NCBI GenBank assembly: GCA_030737835.1
Contig: CM060856.1
Location: 5,027,022 to 5,091,021, forward strand
DNA from: Acorus gramineus
Lineage: Eukaryota > Streptophyta > Magnoliopsida > Acorales > Acoraceae
DNA length: 64,000 nucleotides
Direction of reading: 5' to 3'
Below are positions 46,856-57,886 of this stretch, piece after piece (the first letter of the stretch is position 1; each line of letters opens with the position of its first letter). The notes below the pieces were generated by a model, which had not been told where the DNA came from, did no database searches, and saw only the letters and a program-made list of their open reading frames with translations. Made by a program: the position numbers and the translations under genes.

Positions 46856-47260
46856 TTGAAACAGATGGGTTCAAATGGAGGAGGAGTGATCGTGGAAGTT
46901 GGAGAGAGAGAAGAATTAGGGATCATGGATTCTCTATCGCGAAAAGTGGAGTTTGGAGAGGGAATTGAAAGGCGTGAAAGAGAGCCGAAGTTGAAGCGGG
47001 GCGGTGGATCGAATGGCGGGGCGGATAGGAGAATTGTGAGAGTGGAGAAACCATTAATGTTGAAACAATTGAAAATCTGTCTTGTTTGCGAAATGAGGAG
47101 GTTTTGCATTACGGAATTGATTTTGTTTATGAAGAATACGTGGGAGCAAATCGGAAATTCTATTTTTGAGGTTTTAGAAGGCACGAAATCATTTTTTTTT
47201 TCTGATTTGGATCTCACATCAATGTCTCTCGGATCAGGTTTGACATTATTGGATTCGTAA
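46856..47260 (+). other. 134-codon frame inside copy 3
   Basis: Starts MKQMGSNGGGVIVEVGEREE and ends at 47260. Its 3' two-fifths (KQLKICLV..EMRRFCITELILFMK) is kept as an open frame in the copies at 54307 and 55967, where the first half is deleted. It could be the remains of a captured gene or of the element's own protein; no family is recognised. Confidence 0.25.
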
Positions 47261-47289
47261 AAAAAATTGTGTTTTGCTTTTTGTTTTAA

Positions 47290-48195
47290 GGGTTAAAGAC
47301 ATTTAAGTCCCTACAAACATGGGAAAACCCATATAAGTCCCTACTAAAATTGGGACAGACGTACGAGTCCCTGAAAACTCAGAAAAACCCAATTATCATC
47401 CCTGAGTTAAATTTCCATCCAAATTTAACGAAATATTCCTAGAATATTCCATCACATATAATTGTGTAGACATTGAAGTCCTTATAAACAGTCATAAAGA
47501 CAAATTAGTCCCTGCAAAAGATAAAATTGCCCATAAAAGACTTTTACATTAAATTGTGTATACATTGTAGTCCCTATAAATAATCATAAAGACAAATTAG
47601 TCTCCGCAAAAGATAAAATTGCCCTTAAAAGACTTTTACATGTAATTGAATAGACATTACAGTCCTTATAAACATTCGTAAAGACAAATTGGTTCCTCTA
47701 AAAGACAAAAATACCCTTGAAGTATTTTTACATTTAATTGTGCAGACATTGCAATTTAAAAATTAAATACCCTCTAAAAGACTGCAATTTCTACACAATT
47801 AAATGTAAAAATTCTTCAGGGGCATTTTTGTCTTTTACATGTACCAATTTATCTTTACGATTATTTATAAGGATTGTAATGTCTATCCAATTAAATGTAA
47901 AAATCATTCAGGGGCAATTTTGTCTTTTGCAAGGACTAATTTGTCTTTATGATTGTTTATAGGGACTGTAATGCGTACACAATTTAATGTAAAAGTCTTT
48001 CAGGAGCAATTTTATCTTTTGCAGTGACTAATTTGTCTTTATAACTGTTTATAAGGACTTCAATGTCTACACAATTATATGTGACAGAATATTCTAGGAA
48101 TATTTCATTAAGTTTGGATGGAAATTTAACTCAGGGATGATAATTGGGTTTTTCTGAGTTTTCAGGGACTCGTACGTCTGTCCCAAATTTTTTTC
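47290..48195. mobile_element. Long foldback element, right end truncated
   Basis: Near-perfect inverted arms of about 400-450 bp: left GGGACAGACGTACGAGTCCC to AGTCCTTATAAACAGT, right ACTGTTTATAAGGACTTCAA to GGGACTCGTACGTCTGTCCC. Internal words AAGACAAATTAGTCCCTGC repeat within each arm. The left outer 60 bp (TTTAAGTCCCTACAAACATG) have no partner on the right, where the element ends against TTTTTTTCATGTATTG of the host element. Confidence 0.8.
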
Positions 48196-48207
48196 ATGTA
48201 TTGAATG

Positions 48208-51200
48208 TGTTATATATGTGTCACTTTTAACCTGCTGGTAACCGTTGGAGCATCCTGGCAGTTCTTCGATTTTTTTTATTTTCGATCGAAACCGCTAATT
48301 TTTGGACTGTTAGCTATCGTTCTGAGTTAGAGGACTCCGATTGGAAATCTAACTGCATATTTGGTGTCCTGGTGCCATTTTAGGCCTCTCACGAAAATTT
48401 CATCGAATTCCGGTAACGTTCCTGAAATTTCGCAGTTCCGGGGCGTATCCGGGTTTTTAAGTCGCACACTATATAAAGGTGGGATCTAATTTCGAAATCA
48501 CTATTCATCATCCCTACCAACTTGATTTCCTCTCTCCCCTTCTCTCCTTTTCTCACTTTTGAGCCCCCTAGACCCCTCAAAGCTTAAAACCTAAAGCATA
48601 GGAAGTGTAGATCGGGTCCCGATCTACACCCCGGTGCTTTCAAATCCGGATTCCGGCGAGTTTTGCCCCTCCGACCGCCCTCTCTTCTCCTCTGTTTTGG
48701 CCCATTTCGGAGGTGGGAGTAGATCCGGGCGTTGGAAGCCCTTTGGGTGAGGTTTCGGTGCGCGGAGAGCAACCGGACTTCCCTTCTTCCCCTCGGTAAG
48801 CCACTTTTCCTCTCTTTTCTTGCATAGATGTATGCTAGGAGGGTGGATTTGAGGTTGGGTGGTGGTCAGCGGCGGTGGGTGGCCGTCGGAGGGCTGTGCG
48901 AGGTGGTCGGAGTCCGTGGGGTGGTCGGAGGTAGGTGGTAGGGGAGCTCGGGCTGGCAGGCTGGCAGTCTTGGGCAGCAGGCAGCAGCACAGGCGCAGCA
49001 GCTGGCAGGGGCGCGCGCGCGTACGCGCGGGTGGCGCTGGGCGCTGGGCGCTGGCGGGCGCAGTCGGGCGCGCAGTCGCGCGCGGGTGCGTGCGCGCGGG
49101 TGCGCGTGGAGTGGTCGCGCGGGTGCGCGCGGGTGCCGGTGCGAGCAGGGGAGTGCGCGCGGGTGCGCGCGGGCGCGCGCGGGCAGGGCACCTGGGCACT
49201 GTGCCTGGGTGCTGGGCAGGGCGCCTGGGCATGCGCCTGGGCGCGGTGCTGGGGACCAGTGCGCGCGGTGCTGGGGACCAGTGCGCGTGCGTGCTGGGGC
49301 GTGCGTGCAGTGCGCGCGGGGGCGCGCTGGGCTGGACGCGCGGTGCGCGCGCGCGCGCGAGCGTGCACGTGCGTGCGGCAGTGCGTCGGGGCGCGCGGGC
49401 AGGCGCGCGATAGTGCGCCGGTGGTGTCCGGGTGTGCGGGCTGGGTTCGGCCGGGCGCCTTGGCGCGCGGGCCAGGGCTCGGCTGTGCGCCCGAGGCGGG
49501 TGGCCGTGCGTGCGGTTGCCCGGTGGGTTCGGGAGTGAGTCGGGATACTCGGATACGCGTGCGTACGGGCCGTATGTACGTTTGTCCGAGTGTTGGGTAT
49601 TTTTAGAGTATTTTTAATGTATTTTGGGATATTTGTGGATTTTACTCACCGTATAAATGCCTGTCTTGCAGATCTTGGTGAGCGGTCGCGCGACGACCCG
49701 GATTTCGGTGAGTGGGACAATCCAACCCAGTAGAGAGGGGTCATACGCACTTGGGCGTATACCGACCTCTCCTGGGGCACCATGGATGTATATTAACCTG
49801 CAGTAATATGTAATCCATGCTTGCATGATTTAAATGTAGAATGCATGCTACCCTAGACTTTGCATGTTAGGGACTTGCACCCTTAGGATATGTGTATGAG
49901 CCATGCACCATGTCCCCTGTTTTCATGCTAGGAAACCTCGGCCTATGCATGCGTCCCACTAGTTTATTTATTAAATTAAATGCTAATGTAGGTTAAATCG
50001 CATGCCTTAGATAATATTATAGGGAGGAGCCTTGCGAGGTCAACATTGAGACCCGTGTTAGGGTACTCCGTGTTCCTTGTTTGGTTGTCGGGATGTCCTG
50101 TATCGGGACCTCATGCTGCCCTCCCAAGGTTTCTAGTCCCAATAATATTATAAATAATGTTGTATGATTGGTATGATTATTAGCATGTTAGTGAATATTA
50201 TAGGGGAGGGGCCTTGCGAGGACAGCGGTGAGACCCGGGTTAGGGTACTCCGTGTTCCTTGTTTGGTTGTCGAGGTATCCTATAACGGGAACTCACGCCG
50301 CCCTCCCGAGTCTCTTTCCCCAATGATATTACAACCTTGCTTTTATTGTACTTATTTCCCCGCATCGTGGTTATGCGCCCTGGAGGAACTCTGAAGAGTT
50401 CATGACATTTGAGTTGTAGAGATGTGTTGTTGGCGGATCCGAGTGGATCATATGCGTATGAATAGGCTGTTCTGTTCCCTTCGTTGGATCCGTTAGAGGC
50501 TGCCCCAGCGTTAGAAAGGCCGTCCCTTCGGAGGACCCACATCAATAGGCGCCTCCCGATTTACGTGACGGACTGTGCTGAAGTTGTGGGTGGAGACCAA
50601 GCGGCCTACGGAGTGGAGGAGAGACTATCGGTGGACCAAGGGTGACCAACAGCCTAGTCAGTCCCAAAATCCTATGTCACCCGTGGTAGGGTGAGGGTGA
50701 GGGTGTAGTGGGTTGGCGATGAGCGACCTACTGGATTTGTGAATGGATGATTATTAGTCCCAATATCCTATGTCACCCATTGAAGGGTGAGGGTGAGGGT
50801 GTGGTGGTTCGGCGATGTACGAACCACTGGATTATGTTGTTATGTCACTTAGAGGATGGATAAATAATGGAATTGTGGTAAATATTGTCTGTGATGCATG
50901 GGTTGTGCTGTTCACTGAGCGTGTGGCTCACCCCTCGCATATGTTTTTCCCCAGTGGTCACTGAGCCTGAGCTAGAGCCGGAGCAGCAGTTGGAGCTTTC
51001 TGAGGGATTCCTTCAGTAGCGGAGCAGCGCCACGTTCCGCGAGTGCCAGAGGTTATCAGCATCCCTTCTTGACTGTATGTATTTGATTTCCGTGCTTGGC
51101 ACGTGTTTGTATATGTTCAGTTGTAATTGTGTATATTGGCTCTCACAGGACAGATGATTGAGTATCGAGTCTGTAGAATGTTTATTCACAGATTCAGTCT

Positions 51201-51356
51201 TTTGCTTCCGCATTTGGTGTATATATCATGTCATCCCCTTTGTTGCATGTGTGTCATTCTAGTTGTTGTGTATGATATATTATTGACCTCCTGTGTAGAT
51301 TCTGATATTATATATACACTTGCCGCGTCCCGGGGACGGCCGCCCTGGGCGTGACA
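48208..51356 (+). mobile_element. Solo LTR, 3.15 kb, 5-bp TSD
   Basis: Starts TGTTATATATGTGTCAC and ends CGCCCTGGGCGTGACA; flanked by GAATG at 48203-48207 and 51357-51361. The undisturbed target (TATTGAATGTCATTTATC) can be read in the related copies at 54.57 and 56.23 kb. Same family and orientation as 15868-18920. A TATATAAAGG at about 48470 fits an LTR promoter. No internal coding region. Confidence 0.92.
48850..49560. other. GC-rich domain inside the solo LTR
   Basis: About 700 bp packed with GCGCGCG, GGGTGCGCGCGG and CTGGGCGC words. Long frames on both strands (up to about 220 codons) encode only Arg/Ala/Gly- or Pro/Ala/Arg-rich sequence and are composition artefacts. Equivalent to 16700-17330 but different in detailed repeat order. 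Confidence 0.8.
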
Positions 51357-51672
51357 GAATGTCATTTATCACATTTTGATTTGTTTTTGTTTCAATATCT
51401 AAATGTAATACTCGATACCATTACATTTTATATATGGGTAGTTTGTTTGATGTTACTGCTACATTGTTGACAATGTAATTTTTCAAATCTGTATTATTTT
51501 TGTTACATTCGTAAATGTAACAGTCAACCGCATACTTGTATTGATTTATATTTGTTATATTCATAAATGTAACATTCATTCGTGTATTGCATTTGTTTCA
51601 ATGTAAATAGTAATTTATATTTATTACATTTATTAATGTAACAGTCAAATACATATGTTTGTTAAATGTATC

Positions 51673-52788
51673 TGTAGCGAACAAAAATGTTCCTTACAAA
51701 CTTTAAAGATGATGATATGCTTGGAAAGCAAATCAATACACAAGAAGGTGATGTGGGTACAACTCGATCTTTTAATCCTCTGATCCTCGACCTCCTTTGA
51801 AGATTGTCTCGAGAATTACAACTTCAGAGATTTTACAAGTTTAGTAGAAATTTAAAAAAAAAAGAAGAAGAGGCTTGCGGTGCATGATCCTTCGGGCCTT
51901 TTGAGTTTGAGCCTTGTTGTTTAGGACCAGCGGTGCTTTGTTCTTCACCCTTCTTGGATTTCTGAACTTGTGATTTGATTTGAAGCCGCTTTTTCTTGAT
52001 CTTCCCTTCTCTGGACTTTCTCCTTCGTGAACAAAGTGAAGATATTCTTCAAGAAGAAGGTGGAATCGAGGGAGAGTTAATATTTCTCTCCCTTGGATTT
52101 TCTCCACACTTTTCTTTAAGAAGAAGGTGGAATCGAGGGAGAGTTAGTATTTCTCTCCCTTAGATTTTCTCCACACTTTTCTTTTTCTTCTTCTTTGGCT
52201 TTCTTGACTTCTCTTTCTTTTGGTGGGTTCTTCAAGAAGAAGGTGGAATCGAGGGAGAGTTTGTATATCTCTCCCTTGGATTTTTCCCCACACTTCTTCT
52301 TCTTCTTCTTCTTGCTTTGGCTTTCTTCCTTCTCTCCCTTAGGCTTTTTTTTGTTCTTGCCTTTCTTCCTCTTTTTTTTTTCTCTCTCCCCCTCCCTCCT
52401 ATTTATAGAGGAAGGGAGGGGTGGTTATAAAAGGTAATGGGTAGTTTTAGGGGGTGTGGATAGTTAGGAAAAAAAAATTTTGACTTTTTCTTTTTTTTTT
52501 CATTTATTTATTTATTTTGATTTGATTTGATTTAATTAAATTTGACTAATTCATTTTCTTTTCTTTTTTTTTCTTTTTTTTTTACTTCTTTTTTTTTTTT
52601 AATAATTTGGCCCTGCCTTGGCAGGGCCGAACTGGTCCCTGCCTAGGCAGGGCCGTTCTTGATCCTGCCTTGGCAGGGCCAAATTTGGGCCCTGCCCTGG
52701 CAGGGCTCAGTAGGCCATCATGGGCCTTGCCCTGGCAGGGCCCAACAGGCCCGTCTTGGCCCTAGCTCTTTTTTTTTTTTGTCTATAA
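51673..52788. mobile_element. LTR-like insertion (possible solo LTR)
   Basis: 1116 bp absent from the sister copies of the host element, where AAATGTATCACACAATAAA is continuous. It starts TGTAGCGAACAAAAATG and ends GTCTATAA; TATC flanks both sides (GTATC left, ATATC right). CTATTTATAG at 52398 could be a TATA box on either strand. It contains three direct copies of AAGAAGGTGGAATCGAGGGA (about 52052, 52121, 52231). The start is LTR-like but the other end is not canonical, so the class and orientation are uncertain. Confidence 0.5.
52610..52760. repeat. Tandem palindromes CCCTGCCnnGGCAGGG
   Basis: Five imperfect palindromic units (CCCTGCCTTGGCAGGG, CCCTGCCTAGGCAGGG and variants) spaced about 30 bp apart, each able to fold into a 7-bp hairpin. 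Confidence 0.85.
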
Positions 52789-53535
52789 TATCACACAATA
52801 AAAAAAAGTGATTGACATTTTCTATAAAATGTAACTGACTATTGAAAATATAATCTGTTTCTAAATTGTTTAAACATTGCATGGAATGTAAAATATTTAG
52901 GTTAGTAAATGAAATTATTTGTTATATTTATGTAGATGTAACAGTTCTAATGTAAATGTAACAAATCGTTGTGAGAGATGTAAATATTTAATAAAGGTAT
53001 TTGATATAACTGATTCATATAGTAACTATATGTGTTATTTTTATTTAAATTTGAATACAATAAATATCCAACTTTTTTAGTGTAATCTAGGTTCAATTGT
53101 AATTTAGGTAAGGATTTTAAAATTCAAAATTTAAAATACATAAATAGATTTCAAGATTCACATTGAAGATTCATAACGGAATAGAGAAAATGAGAGGATT
53201 TGGATCAATGAGACAGATTTTTAATAAAGGGCATATTTGTATTTTACCATTTTATCTTTTTTAAAAAGTCAAAAAGTCAATTAATAACAACCAATAAGGT
53301 GATGACACCTCATGGGGCTTATGAGTGACATGAAGAATAGAAAGCCCATTTACAACAAAATTTGGTCAACCATTATTTTTTAATTAATTATTTTTTTATG
53401 ATTATTTTAAAAAAAACTCTCATCGTTACCATTTCAACCTGACACTAATACAATCAACCTTTTTTAAATCACTTTTCTAATGGTATGTTTCTAAAATAGA
53501 ATATAAAATCATGTAATACATGATATATTCCACTC

Positions 53536-53540
<5 letters not shown>

Positions 53541-53573
<33 letters not shown>
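53541..53573. repeat. (TA)n microsatellite
   Basis: Uninterrupted TA tract of about 33 bp. Confidence 0.9.
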
Positions 53574-53577
<4 letters not shown>

Positions 53578-54095
53578 GTGTGTTTTAAAAACACGTGCCA
53601 TTCACAAAAGTGACACCAAACAGATTTTATGGGCAGTTTAAAAATTCGTTTGAAAATTATGACTAGTAAAACTTAAATAAATAAAATATGATTATCCAAA
53701 AACTGATTTACTTTGCTTTTTCAAGAGCATACATTAAAAACGCTCTACAAAAGAGAAACAAGCACATGACAAACATGTTATTAATATGTAATATCAATCA
53801 ATATTACAAATTGATTTATGATCACGTCATATGGTTGGTGGTGTCGGCCGAGGACAATGGACTTTTATGATACGAGCAAGGATACATTAATCACATTACA
53901 AACATGCAGAGATTCTTCTTAATCTTTCCCCATCCGAACATTTGATAGACTGAAATTCTCAATTATTTGGACCCTACGTCCCATTCTCCATCAACCACAT
54001 AATATTCCATGCCCCCGTCCTTCTCTATAGGTAAAATGTTAGATTAAAAACTGATTTACTTTGCTTTTTCAAGAGCATACATTTAGAAAACAATA

Positions 54096-55460
54096 ATGAT
54101 TCCTAGGCCCCAATTTTTCAGGCCCCATCACAGGCCCCATGATGTGGCAAGTGTACATTGTCTATTATACCATTTACTTGATAACTACCTTAACATGTAT
54201 CCCTATGATTGTGGAGTATCATTTAATTCTGAAAATTCTGTATTTATTCACCATTAATGGATTCTTAAAATCTTGCAATAATATTTGAGAGGGACCGGAG
54301 AAACCATTGATGTTGAAACAATTGAAAATCTGTCTTGTATACGAAATGAGGAGGTTTTGCATTACGGAATTGATTTTGTTTATGAAGAATACATGGGAGC
54401 AAATCAGAAATTCTATTTTTGAGGAGAAGGCACGAAATCGTTTTTTTTTTTTTCGATTTGGATCTCACATCAATGTCTCTCGGATCAGGTTTGACATTAT
54501 TAGATTCGTAAAAAAATTGTGTTTTGCTTTTTGTTTTAAATATTTAAACACAATTTTTTTTCATGTATTGAATGTCATTTATCACATTTTGATTTGTTTT
54601 TGTTTCAATATCTAAATGTAACACTCGATATCGTTACATTTTATATATGAATAGTTTGTTTGATGTTACTGCTACATTGTTAACAATGTAATTTTTTAAA
54701 TCTGTATTATTTTTGTTACATTCGTAAATGTAACAGTCAACCGCATGCATGCATTGATATATATTTGTTACATTTATGAATATAACATTCATTCGGGTAT
54801 TGCATTTGTTTCAATGTAAATAGTAATTTATATTTGTTACATATATTTGTTACATTTATTACTGTAACAGTCAAATACATATATTTGTTAAATGTATCAC
54901 ACAATAAAAAAAAGTGTTTGACATTTTCTATAAAATGTAACTGACTATTAAAAATATAATCTTTTTCTAAATTGTTTAAACATTGCATGAAATGTAAAAT
55001 ATTTATGTAGGAAAATGAAATTGTTTGTTATATTTATGTAAATGTAACAATTCTGATGTAAATGTAACAAATCGTTGTGAGAGATATAAATATTTAATAA
55101 AGGTATTTGATGTAACTAATTCATATAGTAACCATATGTATTTTTTTATTTAAATTTGAATACAATAAATATCCAACCTTTTTAGTGTAATTTAGGTTCA
55201 ATTGTAATTTAGGTAAGGATTTTAAAATTCAAAATTTGAAATGGTTAAATGGATTTCAAGATTCACATGGAAAGGTAATAACCGAATAGAAAAAATTGAG
55301 GGATTTGGGTTAATGAGGGAGATTTTTAATGAATGACATATTTGTATTTTGCTATTTTATCATTTTTAAAAAGTCAACAAACCAAAAAAAATAACCAATG
55401 AGATGATGACACCTCATGGGGCTTATGAGTGGGGCTTATATTTTGGGGCCTAGGTATCAT
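54096..55460. mobile_element. GCCCC-TIR element, copy 4
   Basis: Left end AATGATTCCTAGGCCCCAAT; right end inverted CATGATACCTAGGCCCCAA. Interior as in copies 1 and 3 but lacking the 150-bp block and the later insertions. Contains GTTACATTCGTAAATGTAAC near 54715. Confidence 0.8.
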
Positions 55461-55754
55461 GACTGATTACAAATTGATTTATGATCACGTCATATGGTTG
55501 GTGGTGTCGGCCGAGGACAATGGACTTTTATGATATGAGCAAGGATACATTAATCACATTACAAACATGCAGAGATTCTTCTTAATCTTTCCCCATCCGA
55601 ACATTTGATAGACTGAAATTCTCAATTATTTGGACCCTACGTCCCATTCTCCATCAACCACATAATATTCCATGCCCCCATCCTTCTCTACAGGTAAAAT
55701 GTTAGATTAAAAACTGATTTACTTTGCTTTTTCAAGAGCATACATTAAAACAAT

Positions 55755-57113
55755 AATGATTCCTAGGCCTCAATTTTTCAGGCCCCATCACAGGCCCCAT
55801 GATGTGGCAAGTGTACATTGTCTATTATACCCTTTACTTGATAACTACCTTAACATGTATCCCTATGATTGTGGAGTATCATTTAATTCTGAAAATTCTG
55901 TATTTATTCATCATTAATGGATTCTTAAAATCTTGCAATAATATTTGAGAGGGACCGGAGAAACCATTGATGTTGAAACAATTGAAAATCTGTCTTGTAT
56001 ACGAAATGAGGAGGTTTTGCATTACGGAATTGATTTTGTTTATGAAGAATACATGGGAGCAAATCAGAAATTCTATTTTTGAGGAGAAGGCACGAAATCG
56101 TTTTTTTTTTTTCGATTTGGATCTCACATCAATGTCTCTCGGATCAGGTTTGACATTATTAGATTCGTAAAAAAATTGTGTTTTGCTTTTTGTTTTAAAT
56201 ATTTAAACACAATTTTTTTTCATGTATTGAATGTCATTTATCACATTTTTATTTGTTTTTGTTTCAATATCTAAATGTAACACTCGATATCGTTACATTT
56301 TATATATGAGTAGTTTGTTTGATGTTACTGCTACATTGTTGACAATGTAATTTTTTAAATCTGTATTATTTTTGTTACATTCGTAAATGTAACAGTCAAC
56401 CGCATGCATGCATTGATTTATATTTGTTACATTTATGAATATAACATTTGTATTGCATTTGTTTCAATGTAAATAGTAATTTATATTTGTTACATATATT
56501 TGTTACATTTATTACTATAACAGTCAAATACATATATTTGTTAAATGTATCACACAATAAAAAAAAGTGTTTGACATTTTCTATAAAATGTAACTGACTA
56601 TTAAAAATATAATCTGTTTCTAAATTGTTTAAACATTGCATGAAATGTAAAATATTTAGGTAGGAAAATGAAATTGTTTGTTATATTTATGTAAATGTAA
56701 CAATTCTGATGTAAATGTAACAAATCGTTGTGAGAGATATAAATATTTAATAAAGGTATTTGATGTAACTAATTCATATAGTAACCATATGTATTTTTTT
56801 ATTTAAATTTGAATACAATAAATATCCAACCTTTTTAGTGTAATTTAGGTTCAATTGTAATTTAGGTAAGGATTTTAAAATTCAAAATTTGAAATGGTTA
56901 AATGGATTTCAAGATTGACATGGAAAGTTAATAACCGAATAGAGAAAATTGAGGGATTTAGGTTAATGAGAGAGATTTTTAATGAAGGACATATTTGTAT
57001 TTTGCTATTTTATCATTTTTTAAAAAGTCAACAAACCAAAAAAAATAACCAATGAGATGATGACACCTCATGGGGCTTGTGAGTGGGGCTTATATTTTGG
57101 GGCCTAGGTATCA
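55755..57113. mobile_element. GCCCC-TIR element, copy 5
   Basis: Near-identical to copy 4 and part of the tandem duplication; differs by small indels (for example a missing CATTCG near 56445) and by its right junction, TATCAATCAATATTAC. Confidence 0.8.
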
Positions 57114-57330
57114 ATCAATATTACAAATTGATTTATGATCACGTCATATGGTTGGTGGTGTCGGCCGAGGACAATGGACTTTTATGATACGAGCAAGGAT
57201 ACATTAATCACATTACAAACATGCAGAGATTCTTCTTAATCTTTCCCCATCCGAACATTTGATAGACTGAAATTCTCATCTCAATTATTTGGACCCTACG
57301 TCCCATTCTCCATCAACCACATAATATTCC

Positions 57331-57886
57331 ATGCCCCCGTCCTTCTCTATAGGTAAAATGTTAGATTCAACCAAGTCTGCAGCTCCAAATACATTACTTT
57401 TCATTTTGGTTTTCAAAACACAGTGTACATCATCTAACAAATTATATGTACTTTTATAAAGAAATGAAATATATATTTCAACGAATTTTTTTCACTCATG
57501 TGTATAGAGTATGTAAAAAAAAATATTTCAATAAGATATATCAAGCTAATAAGGTATATGGGGCTGTAAAAAGAGATATAACAATGTTCCCTCTTAATAA
57601 AACGATAAATGCCCCCGTCCTTCTCTATAGGTAAAATGTTAGATTCAACCAAGTCTGCAGCTCCAAATACATTACTTTTCATTTTGGTTTTCAAAACACA
57701 GTGTACATCATCTAACAAATTATATGTACTTTTATAAAGAAATGAAATATATATTTCAACGAATTTTTTTCACTCATGTGTATAGAGTATGTAAAAAAAA
57801 ATATTTCAATAAGATATATCAAGCTAATAAGGTATATGGGGCTGTAAAAAGAGATATAACAATGTTCCCTCTTAATAAAACGATAA
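57331..57886. repeat. Two tandem 278-bp units
   Basis: Units 57331-57608 and 57609-57886 are essentially identical, starting ATGCCCCCGTCCTTCTC. Each contains the same 54-codon AT-rich frame, which is not recognisable as a gene. Confidence 0.9.

Larger units (their letters stand above)
46663..53327. mobile_element. GCCCC-TIR element, copy 3, split by three insertions
   Basis: Left end AATGATTCCCATGCCCCAAC; right end near CACCTCATGGGGCTTATGAG (truncated). By comparison with the copies at 54.1 and 55.8 kb it is interrupted by a foldback element (47290-48195), a 3.15-kb solo LTR (48208-51356) and an LTR-like insertion (51673-52788). It alone keeps an extra 150-bp block at about 46855-47040. Confidence 0.7.
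53698..57367. repeat. Tandem segmental duplication: 0.35 + 1.66 + 1.66 kb
   Basis: Units start at AAAAACTGATTTACTTTGC (53698, 54046, 55709) and end at GTAAAATGTTAGATT. All three contain the ATGATCACGTCATATGG to CATAATATTCCATGCCCC block. Units 2 and 3 carry a complete GCCCC-TIR element; unit 1 does not and has about 70 bp of other sequence at that place. Units 2 and 3 are nearly identical, so the duplication is recent. Confidence 0.85.

Noticed and set aside
48624..49617. Overlapping frames of up to 223 codons
   Set aside because: Same artefact in the second LTR copy; frames are not conserved with 16.4-17.4 kb.
43960..57000. ATGTAAC/GTTACAT array as a CRISPR-like or riboswitch structure
   Set aside because: Spacing is irregular, the words occur in both orientations inside transposon copies, and this is plant nuclear DNA.
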